DNA from: JBCDJI01 sp964351865
GTDB taxonomy: Bacteria; Verrucomicrobiota; Verrucomicrobiia; Methylacidiphilales; JBCBYL01
Direction: 5' to 3'
DNA length: 64,000 nucleotides
Assembly (NCBI GenBank): GCA_964351865.1
Contig: CAYGPJ010000013.1
Coordinates: forward strand, 1 to 64,000
The position numbers and the translations under genes are program-made. Of the stretch, positions 16,694 to 25,544 are shown in pieces; the first letter of the stretch is position 1, and the number at the start of each line of letters is the position of its first letter. The notes under the pieces were generated by a model. That model was given only the letters and a program-made list of their open reading frames with translations. It was not told the origin of the DNA and did no database searches.

Positions 16694-18066
16694 GATTTAT
16701 CCTCGCTAATATAAGCATCCAACCGATTCAGTACACGACTTTTTCCCAGCACATTCAGCATCGGCAGCAAATCAGGACCGCCCCCTGCCCCCGACACCGC
16801 AAACCGCAGCACCGGAAAATAATCAAATTTCTGACCACCTGCCGCTTCTGCGCAGCTCACACAAGCTTGCTCCAATGCATCCACACCCCAGTCCGGAGAT
16901 TGAATCGCATCGATACTGGCACGAATGTCTTTTGCTTTCGCAATCGGGTCACCCTTCTTCGCCAGCTTCTCCCCGACCTTGGCATCGCGCTCAAAATCAT
17001 CACAAAAGAAATACCCGACCAGCGATGGCAGATCCGTCAGACGATTTACTTTACCCTGAACCAGTCCCATCACATCGTTGAGATATTCCGGATAGACATC
17101 ATTGACCATCTCTTCGGGTAGCACCTTGGCCGCCAGTTCGGTAAATGGCTCTACCCGCATCGACTTCAGGTACTCAGCATTCATATGTGTGAGCTTCTCG
17201 TGATCAAACTTGGCGTTCGACTGCGAAACTCCACCAAAGTCGAAGTCCCGGATAATCTCATCCATCGGCATGATTTCGCGATCGTTTTTCGGCGACCAAC
17301 CGAGCAGACAAAGATAGTTACGCACGGCATCCGGCACAAAGTGCTCAGCGACGTATTGCTCGATCAAGGCCCCTTCATCCCGCTTACTCATCTTGCCTTT
17401 ACCCGTTGATTTGAGAATCAGCGGGATATGAGCAAACCGTGGCGGTTCGGCTCCCAATGCTTTGAAGAGCTCACAGTGTTTACTGGTATTGGACAGGTGA
17501 TCTTCTCCGCGGATGACGTGAGTGATTCCCATCGTCAGATCATCCACCACATTCACCAGATGAAATACCGGATCTCCCGAAGAACGAACGATCACAAAAT
17601 CCCGCTCTTCCGCGCGCTCAACCTTGCCGCGGATCATATCGTCGATCACTTGCGGTGCCGCTTTAACTTTTTCCACCTCCTTACCCAGATGTGAATCAAA
17701 TTCCGTATACCGCTCACCCTCCAGGCGAAAATACAAAGCTCCGTCCTGCTCGTAGGTGCGACCGGATGCCTTAAGCTTTTCAATGTATTCCTGATAGATC
17801 GCTCCCCGTTCGCTCTGAAAATACGGACCCACATCTCCACCCGCCTCAGGACCTTCATCCCAGTCGAGCCCCAACCAGCGCATGCCTGCCATCAGCGCCT
17901 GCAACGCTTCCGGCGTATTTCGCTCTTTATCCGTATCTTCGACTCTCAGCACAAAGGTGCCACCCGTATGACGGGCATAGAGCCAATTAAATAGTGCCGT
18001 CCGGGCAGAACCCACATGGAACTGGCCGGTAGGCGACGGAGCAAAACGAACACGAACTTCAGACAT
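16690..18066 (-). CDS. gltX: Glutamyl-tRNA synthetase
   Basis: 458 residues. The HIGH equivalent is FAPSPTGQFHVGSART at the N-terminus, and the KMSKR motif occurs at GKGKMSKRDEGALI (about 242). The length and the alpha-helical C-terminal anticodon-binding domain fit bacterial GltX. It charges tRNA-Glu. With glnS directly downstream, Gln-tRNA formation does not need a misacylating GltX plus GatCAB route. Confidence 0.95.
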   Translation of the reverse strand: MSEVRVRFAPSPTGQFHVGSARTALFNWLYARHTGGTFVLRVEDTDKERNTPEALQALMAGMRWLGLDWDEGPEAGGDVGPYFQSERGAIYQEYIEKLKASGRTYEQDGALYFRLEGERYTEFDSHLGKEVEKVKAAPQVIDDMIRGKVERAEERDFVIVRSSGDPVFHLVNVVDDLTMGITHVIRGEDHLSNTSKHCELFKALGAEPPRFAHIPLILKSTGKGKMSKRDEGALIEQYVAEHFVPDAVRNYLCLLGWSPKNDREIMPMDEIIRDFDFGGVSQSNAKFDHEKLTHMNAEYLKSMRVEPFTELAAKVLPEEMVNDVYPEYLNDVMGLVQGKVNRLTDLPSLVGYFFCDDFERDAKVGEKLAKKGDPIAKAKDIRASIDAIQSPDWGVDALEQACVSCAEAAGGQKFDYFPVLRFAVSGAGGGPDLLPMLNVLGKSRVLNRLDAYISEDKS

Positions 18067-18123
18067 AAATATAGAGTAATTGAGTGATTAAGAAATTTAG
18101 TGATGGAGATGGAACAAAAGATC

Positions 18124-18936
18124 TCAGTAGGTCATCAGTGAGCCGTCTTCCCGCTTGAGCGGAACGAACTCGTCGCGGTCAGCGTAGTATTCACCGACGT
18201 ATCCATCCCGCGCAACAACAAGTGGGACGCCTGTCTGAAGACTTTCTTTCAATAGCTTTTTACTGGAGCGTTCAAACGCTTGCATGATTCCTTTACTCCA
18301 CTCCTCACCTGTCGGAAAATCCCGTTCTACATGATATCGGGTCGTGGCTTCTTTAACGGAATTGGAATCTTTCATATCTCTAAAGATCATCTCAAATAGA
18401 GGCTTTTGCACAACTTCATTTTTTTTACCACCGCCTTTAGCTATCACCGTTCTTGTAAGATCACGATTATCGAACAGCTCCCACTCATCCGAGAGTAGAC
18501 GGTATTGATCCCAAAAGAATTTTAAGCTTTTTTGATATCTGCGCCTTACGACGTCATCCGGTATGTGGTGACCGCCCAACGAGACTCGACGGCGAACTCT
18601 GGCTTGTGCGGCCTCGGCATTCGGTATCCAAAAATAATACAGATGGATAAAATATTCACGCGCTTTGAGTTGCTTGAGCGTTTTCACGTTACTCAATCCA
18701 GTCAACGTACTTTCCAGCGCAAAACTCTCCCCAGCTTCTGCCAGTTCGTCCAACCGCTCGAGTAAGAGTCGCCCTGCTTTGAAGAAAACTCTCTCGGGCC
18801 GAAAAGGACTCAAGCCTTTCGCAATCATATCCGCATTGAGAAATTCAAGGCACTGACCTTCGTTCGGTAGATACTCCTCAAAAAATGTCGTCTTACCCGC
18901 TCCGTTGATTCCTCCAATAAGATGAAGAACCGGCAT
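18124..18936 (-). CDS. Zeta-toxin-like P-loop kinase with fused C-terminal domain
   Basis: 270 residues. The Walker A motif GGINGAGKTT is at 8-17. FLNADMIAKGL, the catalytic-type Asp region, and ESTLTGLS follow as in zeta-toxin and related kinases; zeta proteins phosphorylate UDP-GlcNAc. The kinase ends near residue 190. The last 70 residues (AFERSSKKLLKESLQTGVPL, VARDGYVGEYY) resemble the small separate proteins of the type ALRRAxxEALxxxxxxGxPVxVWRDG that often accompany such kinases. The fusion and antitoxin reading are my inference. It overlaps the oxidoreductase stop by 1 bp. Confidence 0.65.
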   Translation of the reverse strand: MPVLHLIGGINGAGKTTFFEEYLPNEGQCLEFLNADMIAKGLSPFRPERVFFKAGRLLLERLDELAEAGESFALESTLTGLSNVKTLKQLKAREYFIHLYYFWIPNAEAAQARVRRRVSLGGHHIPDDVVRRRYQKSLKFFWDQYRLLSDEWELFDNRDLTRTVIAKGGGKKNEVVQKPLFEMIFRDMKDSNSVKEATTRYHVERDFPTGEEWSKGIMQAFERSSKKLLKESLQTGVPLVVARDGYVGEYYADRDEFVPLKREDGSLMTY

Positions 18937-20384
18937 CAGATCCGTCCGAGTTTCTCCGCAATCTCCTCAATCGGGTAAGTCACAATTTCACCTAGTGTCG
19001 GATGATAATGCGGAACTTTCAGGAATCTCTCCACCGTCACATTCAGCGCTACCGCCATCGCAAATTCATGGATCAGATCTGAGGCATGCGGCCCGACGAT
19101 TTGCGCACCGACGACTCGACCGGTCCTGGCGTTGACCACGCATTTTACGAATCCGAATTTTGCTCCCATGATCATCGATTTTCCGTGATCATTAAAGGGG
19201 TAGGAGGCCGCTTCAACTTTCATCCCCCGCGCCTTCGCCGCTGTCTCGGTCAAACCAACCGAGGCCACTTCCGGATCACAGAAAACGATTTCCATTGGAG
19301 TACTGTAATCCATGGAGGCCAACGCTTTCGATGACTTCTTCAGCACAACTGCCGCATTACGAGCCGCTAATTCGCCCTGCTGGATCGCTACATGCACGAC
19401 TTCATAAGGACCACAAACATCTCCTGCCGCAAAAATATGCGGCTGACTCGTCTGCATTTTGCGGTTGGCCGATATCGCACGACCTTTCAGTTCCACGCCC
19501 GCTGCCTCCAGACCTAAGCCGTGGGTGTTGGGGTTCCGACCGAGACCGGAAAAGATTTCTTTTACTTTAACCTTAAGCTTTTCCCCCTCGTGCTCAAAGG
19601 TGATCACTTTATGTTTTCCTGAAATGCTGACCGAGCGCAAGTGAGTGCCCGTATAGACTTTCATTCCCTCGTCACGGAAAGAAGCCTCCACTTCGGCGCT
19701 CACTTCGCTGTCCATGGATTTGAGAATATGAGCACTCCGCTGAATCAGCGTTACCTTGACCCCCATTTTGTGAAAGTAGTCGGCAAACTCTACCGCGATC
19801 GGCCCGCCGCCCAGCACGGCCATTGACTTAGGTGGCTTGGTCAGATGAATCGCTTCATCGCTGGTGATAAATCCTGCCTCTGCTAAACCCTTGAGTGGTA
19901 AATTTTGAGTGACCGACCCGGACGATATCAGAAAAGAGCGGGATTCCAGTTTTTTGGGTATTCCGGCTATCCCATTGGCCGAAGTTTTTACCGGAGCGAG
20001 TCGAATGGTGTGTGTATCTAAAAACGTAGCCCGGGCCCTGAAGAAATCGAATTTACTATTTTTGAGCTGTTCCCGCCGGTAGGACGCAAAGTCTTCGATG
20101 AGTTTATCTTTTCGTGCAACGACTTTTTTCCAGTCGGGCTTGACGAAGCCATTGACCTTGAGTCCAAAGGTAGTCGCACGTTCGATTTCATGCTTGCGGT
20201 GTGCACTTTCGAGTAATGCCTTGGTCGGCATGCATCCGCGCAGAATACACAGACCTCCAACTTGCGGACCTCCATCTATGACCGCCGTTTTAAGGCCTAG
20301 ATCAACCGCAGTGCGAGCCGCGGCATATCCGGCACTACCTCCACCAATGACAATAAAATCGTAAACAGTAGCAGAATCAGACAT
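18936..20384 (-). CDS. Class I pyridine nucleotide-disulfide oxidoreductase
   Basis: 482 residues. The FAD-binding GGGSAGYAAA is at 14-23, the redox disulfide is Cys-x4-Cys in GGLCILRGCMPTKAL, the NAD(P) site is VLGGGPIAVEFA, the second FAD motif is IFAAGDVCG, and the C-terminal active-site base is in HYHPTLGEI. This is the layout of dihydrolipoyl dehydrogenase, mercuric reductase and soluble transhydrogenase relatives. There is no heavy-metal-associated N-terminal domain or C-terminal Cys pair, so it is not a canonical MerA. No 2-oxoacid dehydrogenase genes are nearby, so the physiological partner is unknown. Confidence 0.8.
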   Translation of the reverse strand: MSDSATVYDFIVIGGGSAGYAAARTAVDLGLKTAVIDGGPQVGGLCILRGCMPTKALLESAHRKHEIERATTFGLKVNGFVKPDWKKVVARKDKLIEDFASYRREQLKNSKFDFFRARATFLDTHTIRLAPVKTSANGIAGIPKKLESRSFLISSGSVTQNLPLKGLAEAGFITSDEAIHLTKPPKSMAVLGGGPIAVEFADYFHKMGVKVTLIQRSAHILKSMDSEVSAEVEASFRDEGMKVYTGTHLRSVSISGKHKVITFEHEGEKLKVKVKEIFSGLGRNPNTHGLGLEAAGVELKGRAISANRKMQTSQPHIFAAGDVCGPYEVVHVAIQQGELAARNAAVVLKKSSKALASMDYSTPMEIVFCDPEVASVGLTETAAKARGMKVEAASYPFNDHGKSMIMGAKFGFVKCVVNARTGRVVGAQIVGPHASDLIHEFAMAVALNVTVERFLKVPHYHPTLGEIVTYPIEEIAEKLGRI

Positions 20385-20393
20385 GGATTCAGC

Positions 20394-20930
20394 TTACTTA
20401 GCTACCTCAACTTCCCAAGCAGGAAGTTCATCTAATTGCTGATGCTGTGGATTAAATTTAGTATAGAGAAATTTAGAGGCGCTCATTCCTTCACGTGTTA
20501 CCGCTGAGGCAGAATCCAGTCCATGCTCTTTCAGGCGATTCAAGCTACGCAACAGCAAAGCTTTTCCTATTCCACGACACCGGTATTCTTCAAAGACACA
20601 GACACCTGAAACCAGATGTCGCTTACTGTCAGGGACCCAGGTCAGGGAACTGAGTCCCACCAGACGGCGACCATCTTCCCATACCACAATTTCGGATTCC
20701 GTATCTTTTTCAAAACTCTTAGCAAACAAATCCTTAAATTCAGTTTGGAATTGCTCTATGTCCTCTTTAGATGCGCGTTCTGTCATCAGTGAACCTTTGA
20801 TGATGTTCATACACGCCTCCCAGTCCGACTTTTCCGCCAAACGCAGATCACCCTTGACCGCTGCAATTTCACTTTCGTCCGGCAGCGACTTGAGATCCCA
20901 CGTATACTGTATCCATTTTGGTTTAAACAT
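20394..20930 (-). CDS. GNAT-family N-acetyltransferase
   Basis: 178 residues. GNAT motif A is VCVFEEYRCRGIGKALLLRSL, with the acetyl-CoA pyrophosphate-binding R/Q-x2-G-x-G/A pattern as RCRGIGKA. The N-terminal 30 residues are family-unlike. It lies 9 bp upstream of the oxidoreductase on the same strand and is probably the first gene of the GNAT-oxidoreductase-kinase operon. The acceptor substrate cannot be predicted. Confidence 0.75.
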   Translation of the reverse strand: MFKPKWIQYTWDLKSLPDESEIAAVKGDLRLAEKSDWEACMNIIKGSLMTERASKEDIEQFQTEFKDLFAKSFEKDTESEIVVWEDGRRLVGLSSLTWVPDSKRHLVSGVCVFEEYRCRGIGKALLLRSLNRLKEHGLDSASAVTREGMSASKFLYTKFNPQHQQLDELPAWEVEVAK

Positions 20931-21227
20931 ATCGAGCAGGAAACAATGTCAATCTCCACGCCTATAGCAAGGGCAATTATCACCCAATTGCCTATCACAG
21001 GCGACACAAATAACTATTATTGTTTCTAATATGATTCTCTCCCGTTATACAGAAGCTACATTTTCCATGTTCACCTTTATGACGTTCACTCAGCCTTCAG
21101 GATTCATTTACCGCCCATTATGGAAACCCCATAAACACCAAGTCAGGCTTTTTCGGTGTTTCCGTTTTAAAAAAAAGTTGAGTCCTGAATATATCTCTGA
21201 ATAGTCAACAGCGAACTTCCTCCCGAT
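20931..21227. other. Divergent intergenic region with one terminator-like hairpin
   Basis: 297 bp between the GNAT gene (minus) and the ClpP-like gene (plus), so promoters for both should lie here. AAACACC (21133-21139) and GGTGTTT (21155-21161) can pair. An A-run follows rather than a clear T-run, so a terminator role is uncertain. No ORF or RNA gene was recognised. Confidence 0.35.
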
Positions 21228-21941
21228 ATGACCAATCCTCCACCACTCCCCGCTTTATCATCGCAACAGAACATCGGTGCTTATTTATTGATCAGCATAC
21301 CCTTGTTCCTACTGACTGCCGCTGTCTTCACTCTGGCCATATTGGTTTATTATTCCGCACCAGTCGAAAGTGAAATTAACTACCAACTCGCCAATGACCT
21401 GATGGCCGATTCGGGAAATTTTAAACAGGACACTTTTCTCGATGAGGCCTTGCTGCAAGAGCGTAAGATCGTCATTACCACTGACGTTAACCCTCATTTG
21501 TCCAAACAGATTATTGCCAGCCTTATACTGCTTAACTCTCGCGACAATCAAACGCCGATCGACCTATATCTAAGAACGGAAGGCGGCTGGGTTTCAGACG
21601 CGTTCTCTGTGGTGGATACCATGCAATCGATTTCTGCCCCGGTAAATGTTTACGCCTTAGGAGGCACACACTCCGCAGGTGCAATTATCCTGACGGGGGG
21701 CACTGGACGGCGAGTTGCGATGAAACATTCAATCATCATGGTACATGATAACCTGACCAAACCCATGCCAGGCGCTTATGATTCCGATCTGGCCGACAAC
21801 CAGCGCCTCACCGCTTATTATCAGCAACATGCCAAGCTACCGAAAGCATGGTTCACTGAATTCGGAGATCAAACCTATTACCTCAATAGCCAACAGGCAT
21901 TGAAGTTCGGCCTGATCGACGAAATTGCAGACAAACTTTAA
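21228..21941 (+). CDS. Membrane-anchored ClpP-like serine protease
   Basis: 237 residues. A single hydrophobic segment (about 19-42) anchors a ClpP/crotonase-fold domain. The nucleophile is in GGTHSAGAII (ClpP GxxxSMGA-like), the catalytic His in HSIIMVHDN (ClpP IMIHQP), and an Asp in KFGLIDEIA (EYGLID). It is therefore a ClpP relative with an intact Ser-His-Asp set but an added membrane anchor, absent from classic ClpP. No ClpX- or ClpA-type partner is adjacent. It is convergent with ftsZ, 26 bp apart. Targets are unknown. Confidence 0.7.
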   Translation: MTNPPPLPALSSQQNIGAYLLISIPLFLLTAAVFTLAILVYYSAPVESEINYQLANDLMADSGNFKQDTFLDEALLQERKIVITTDVNPHLSKQIIASLILLNSRDNQTPIDLYLRTEGGWVSDAFSVVDTMQSISAPVNVYALGGTHSAGAIILTGGTGRRVAMKHSIIMVHDNLTKPMPGAYDSDLADNQRLTAYYQQHAKLPKAWFTEFGDQTYYLNSQQALKFGLIDEIADKL

Positions 21942-21967
21942 GCAATACGTTAAGTCGCAAAAACCAT

Positions 21968-23407
21968 TCAGATCCGAATGGCCACTTTCATCCGCTGATA
22001 GGTCGGTTGATCCAGATCTTGACCATTTAGAATGGTGCGCTCGGTTTTTTCAAATCGACCCCGATTGACCTTTTTTTCCAGCTCCAATTCTTCCTGCTGG
22101 ATAAAATATTTCTGGCTTTCATCGCCGTCCTTATATTCATCTCCAAACAAATCCTGGTCATTGACGGCCTCAACATAGGAACTCGCAAAATCCACATCCT
22201 CCTTCTCATCCGAACCAGCATCAGAATAGGAAGCTGGAGCATCTTCTACAGATTCATCTGCATATTCGGCCACAGGGTCTTCCTCCATTGCTGGTTCTGT
22301 ATAGACGGTGTGTTCAATATTTGTTGTCTTTGGATCAGACTCCGCAGACAATGGTTTGCATACCGGCTGGAGCGGGATTTTTTGAATCTGAACTTCAGAA
22401 TCGGGATTCCCCGTCGAGCTACTGAAAAGCAGCGTCAATCGCAGGCGCCCCTCCATAGCAGGATCTACTAAAGCACCAGACGCGATTGGAAAGCCGTCCG
22501 GCAGGTCCTCCTTTAAAGCACGCACTACGGCCTGATACTCACTCATTGAAAAATCACGACCACCAATAAGTCCGGCAAAGGCTTTATCCGCGTGCTGCCA
22601 CGCATTACCGTCTTCAAACAAGGGACTCTGCAATGCCTCCAGTACGACTTGCTGCAAGCGTTCAGGCCCGGCAGCTTCTCCCGTGCCGGCCCAACTCGTT
22701 TCCAGTCGCTGATGAGCCTCTTCACTTACCTCTCCCATACTGCCAAGATCATCCCAGGTCACTTGTGAGAAGCCCCGCTCAGAGACCATCCGACGCAGAG
22801 TTTCCGCAAGTCCGGCAACAGACTTGTTCACTTCATGCAGGCATAACCGAATATCCTGTTCCGCTTCGGTCAGATGCAACCCACGATCATTCGAGAAGGT
22901 AAATACCGCATCAGCTTCACGATGTAGTTCCTGTAAAGCCGCTGCCGCATTTTGCTGACGTAATTCACCTTCAAAATGAAATGGAGTCACTGCGAAGACC
23001 ACCACCCGCACTTGATTTTTCTTTAACCATTGCACCAGTTGCGGCGCACAAGCACTCCCGGTTCCGCCACCCAATGATGCCACCACAAAAGCCGTTTCAA
23101 TACCGCTAAGCATCTCAGAAATTTCAAATTCCTGCTCCGCCCACAGCGTATCTGCCACACTCCGGTCTGCTCCACAGCCCATCCCATAAACTCTCGGTTT
23201 TCCCAGTAAAAATTTCTCTGCTACCACACTGCCTCGGATACACTGCTCATCTGTGTCGATGACATAGCAGTGCCCTGCCTTCTCATCGTTCAATCTAATC
23301 TGGTCGATAATATTAACAGCCCCGGACCCAATTCCGATGGTAGCGTGTGCCATCGGAAGTTCCTCCGCCTGGCTTCCTAGTGGTCCATCATTTGCAAAGT
23401 CTATCAT
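21968..23407 (-). CDS. ftsZ: Divergent FtsZ cell-division GTPase
   Basis: 479 residues; start supported by GGAG 8 nt upstream. The tubulin signature is SLGGGTGSACAP (111-122). The N-terminal glycine loop is reduced (IGIGSGAVN against the usual GVGGGGxN). The T7 loop, normally NVDFAD, reads QVTWDD (215-220), so one of two conserved catalytic acids is replaced by Thr. Residues about 360-460 form an acidic linker, and the C-terminal DLDQPTYQRMKVAI keeps the D-x-P-x-x-x-R pattern that binds FtsA. Position after ftsA at the end of the dcw operon confirms identity. GTPase activity may be weak. Confidence 0.85.
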   Translation of the reverse strand: MIDFANDGPLGSQAEELPMAHATIGIGSGAVNIIDQIRLNDEKAGHCYVIDTDEQCIRGSVVAEKFLLGKPRVYGMGCGADRSVADTLWAEQEFEISEMLSGIETAFVVASLGGGTGSACAPQLVQWLKKNQVRVVVFAVTPFHFEGELRQQNAAAALQELHREADAVFTFSNDRGLHLTEAEQDIRLCLHEVNKSVAGLAETLRRMVSERGFSQVTWDDLGSMGEVSEEAHQRLETSWAGTGEAAGPERLQQVVLEALQSPLFEDGNAWQHADKAFAGLIGGRDFSMSEYQAVVRALKEDLPDGFPIASGALVDPAMEGRLRLTLLFSSSTGNPDSEVQIQKIPLQPVCKPLSAESDPKTTNIEHTVYTEPAMEEDPVAEYADESVEDAPASYSDAGSDEKEDVDFASSYVEAVNDQDLFGDEYKDGDESQKYFIQQEELELEKKVNRGRFEKTERTILNGQDLDQPTYQRMKVAIRI

Positions 23408-23430
23408 TGGTATTCTCCGTGAGATTCAGA

Positions 23431-24669
23431 TTAAAAAAGTCCAATGGAAGACAACATTTTACTGAAGCCTTCCGTGACGCGCGACCAGCCCTTACTGCGT
23501 GGATGCGTCAGTTCATAATTACGGGCATATCTTAAAACCCCCAGCACCGCCGCCAAATCAGGTCGGCGACTGTAGGTTTGATCACCCTCTAGTTGAAAAT
23601 TATGTCCCATGCGCACTGGCACTGGAAAGACGTCCGTTGCTAACTTTTGCAGTCCTTCCACCTGAGACGCCCCTCCAGTCAGATGCACTCCACCATTGAT
23701 CCGATCCCATAAATCTAGTGAATCCAAATCCTTCTTAATCAATTCCAACGTCTCACGCTGCCTCAAATACATCACCTGCGCCAATGAATGCAGATAGATC
23801 GAACGCTCTTCATTGTTGGTCGAACGCTCCAGCACCACTTGGTCATCCTTGGCAATGCCCGTAGGATACAACAACCCATGCCGAATTTTTAATTCCTCAG
23901 AACGCTTATAAGGCAGCTTTAGCCCCAGTGAAATATCGTGCGTCAAGTGATCACCACCAACCCCCAGCACCCCGGTGTGTGCCACTGCACCATCTATATA
24001 CACCACGTAGTCACTCGTTCCACTCCCTAGATCAATCACCACCGCTCCCTGTTTCTTCAGGTCTGAATTCATAAATGACTGAGCCGTCGCATAGGAAGAA
24101 AGCACGACCCCCTTCACTTGCAAATCCAGCTCCATCACACAACGCACCACGGTTTCAAGTCGTGTCTGCAATCCATGAATCAATAAATAATCGGCTTCCA
24201 CCACTCGGGCACTCAATCCCAACGGCTTGGCGGTCTGAGTCCGTCCGTCCAGCGTGTAATGCTGTAGGAGTTCATGTAACACCGCATGATCTTCAGGAAT
24301 GGCTTGATCGCTGGCGGCCTCATCCAGATCAGCAATCTGTTCTTCGGTTACCAGTTGATCTTCTTCATCCGTCGTTGTTTTGACGCGAACTTTTCGCGAC
24401 TTAATGTGCGATCCGGTAATCGACAGGTAGACCTCCTCGATCTCTACATCCGCATTGTTTTCAGCTTCCTGCAACGCACTGCTGATATCCTTCTGGGTAT
24501 TCTGAAAATCAAACACTTCTCCTTTACGCACACCACTGGAAGAAGCTTCCCCCACACCTCGCAAAATCAGTGATCCGTCCTCACGGATCTCAGCGACTGC
24601 CGCGACCACTTTATGTGATCCGACTTCCAGTGCAGCGATGACTCCCGGCTTCTTTTTGATAAAAAACAT
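23431..24669 (-). CDS. ftsA: Cell-division protein FtsA
   Basis: 412 residues. Actin-fold signatures are AALEVGSHKVVAAVAE at the N-terminus, AVVIDLGSGTSDYVVY in the middle and GGVHLTGGASQVEGL near the end. The extreme C-terminus WSRVTEGFSKMLSSIGLF is an amphipathic helix of the type that tethers FtsA to the membrane. It links FtsZ filaments to the inner membrane and lies 23 bp upstream of ftsZ. Confidence 0.93.
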   Translation of the reverse strand: MFFIKKKPGVIAALEVGSHKVVAAVAEIREDGSLILRGVGEASSSGVRKGEVFDFQNTQKDISSALQEAENNADVEIEEVYLSITGSHIKSRKVRVKTTTDEEDQLVTEEQIADLDEAASDQAIPEDHAVLHELLQHYTLDGRTQTAKPLGLSARVVEADYLLIHGLQTRLETVVRCVMELDLQVKGVVLSSYATAQSFMNSDLKKQGAVVIDLGSGTSDYVVYIDGAVAHTGVLGVGGDHLTHDISLGLKLPYKRSEELKIRHGLLYPTGIAKDDQVVLERSTNNEERSIYLHSLAQVMYLRQRETLELIKKDLDSLDLWDRINGGVHLTGGASQVEGLQKLATDVFPVPVRMGHNFQLEGDQTYSRRPDLAAVLGVLRYARNYELTHPRSKGWSRVTEGFSKMLSSIGLF

Positions 24670-24683
24670 GACTTGGCTCCCGC

Positions 24684-25544
24684 TTAAAAATAGGTCACCG
24701 GAACATTTCGTTGCGGTGTCAGATCGACGGTTCTGATATATTTGTGGTTTCGTTGACTGTGGTTAAAAATCGCTTGCAGTCGCTTAATCTGCTGGTCCAA
24801 GTGGTCGGTCCGGAATCGAATCAAGCCGCGATCTCTGGTTCTGACCACCAGAATGCCTCGCGGTTGAATCTCTAACTGCCTCAAATCCAGTTGGCTCTTG
24901 AGTCCGTAATAACTTGCCGCTCTCAGTAAATTCAAGGCACTCAGCACTTCTTCTTTTTCCATAAATTCACCCACGCGCACCTCGTCAATAGAAACTCCGG
25001 TGATCACTGGCAATGGCTTTAGGCGTTCACCTTCCTTAGGCCTCATCACGTAGCCTCCGGAATCAATGTAATAGTTATATTGAGCCAGCAGGTTTCCTTT
25101 GGGTGAATATGGCATCATACGAGCCACCGGCAGGCGTTCATTGATCGTAATGATCAAGGTCGAGGGCAACGACCGCTCCACCTGCACTCCCGCGATGTAA
25201 GGGATTCGCTGCAGCCGTTGCTGGACCGACGGTAAATTCACCTGCATCAGATTCTCACCCCGACTCACCCCCGCCCACGCTAAAATTTCCGTTCGATTCA
25301 AACTGCCGGTATTGTTTATTTCGATCGTTTCAATCGCAAAGTCTGGATTCTCGTAGAGTGCTCGTTGCAGTAACTCACCTACGAGCAAATGGGTAATATA
25401 ACCCGTGACACACAGCATCGCCGTGCCGATCAGCCCCATCCAAAGTAGCTTCTCATTCTTTTTAGATTGGCGCTTCTGTTTGACTGCTACATGCAGCACC
25501 TTCTGATTTCGCTTTCTGCGGGTTGACGTGGCTTTACGCTTCAT
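24684..25544 (-). CDS. ftsQ: Cell-division protein FtsQ/DivIB
   Basis: 286 residues from ATG 25544, which has GGAG 8 nt upstream and overlaps the ddl stop by 4 bp (ATGA). A basic cytoplasmic tail (MKRKATSTRRKRNQK) is followed by one membrane segment (about 35-57). A POTRA domain (FAIETIEINNTGSLNRTEIL onward) and a beta domain follow. FtsQ is the periplasmic scaffold linking early and late divisome proteins. The position ddl-ftsQ-ftsA-ftsZ is canonical. Confidence 0.9.
   Translation of the reverse strand: MKRKATSTRRKRNQKVLHVAVKQKRQSKKNEKLLWMGLIGTAMLCVTGYITHLLVGELLQRALYENPDFAIETIEINNTGSLNRTEILAWAGVSRGENLMQVNLPSVQQRLQRIPYIAGVQVERSLPSTLIITINERLPVARMMPYSPKGNLLAQYNYYIDSGGYVMRPKEGERLKPLPVITGVSIDEVRVGEFMEKEEVLSALNLLRAASYYGLKSQLDLRQLEIQPRGILVVRTRDRGLIRFRTDHLDQQIKRLQAIFNHSQRNHKYIRTVDLTPQRNVPVTYF

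Noticed and set aside
18936..20384. Mercuric reductase
   Set aside because: It lacks the N-terminal metal-binding domain and the C-terminal Cys pair of MerA, and no mer genes are adjacent.
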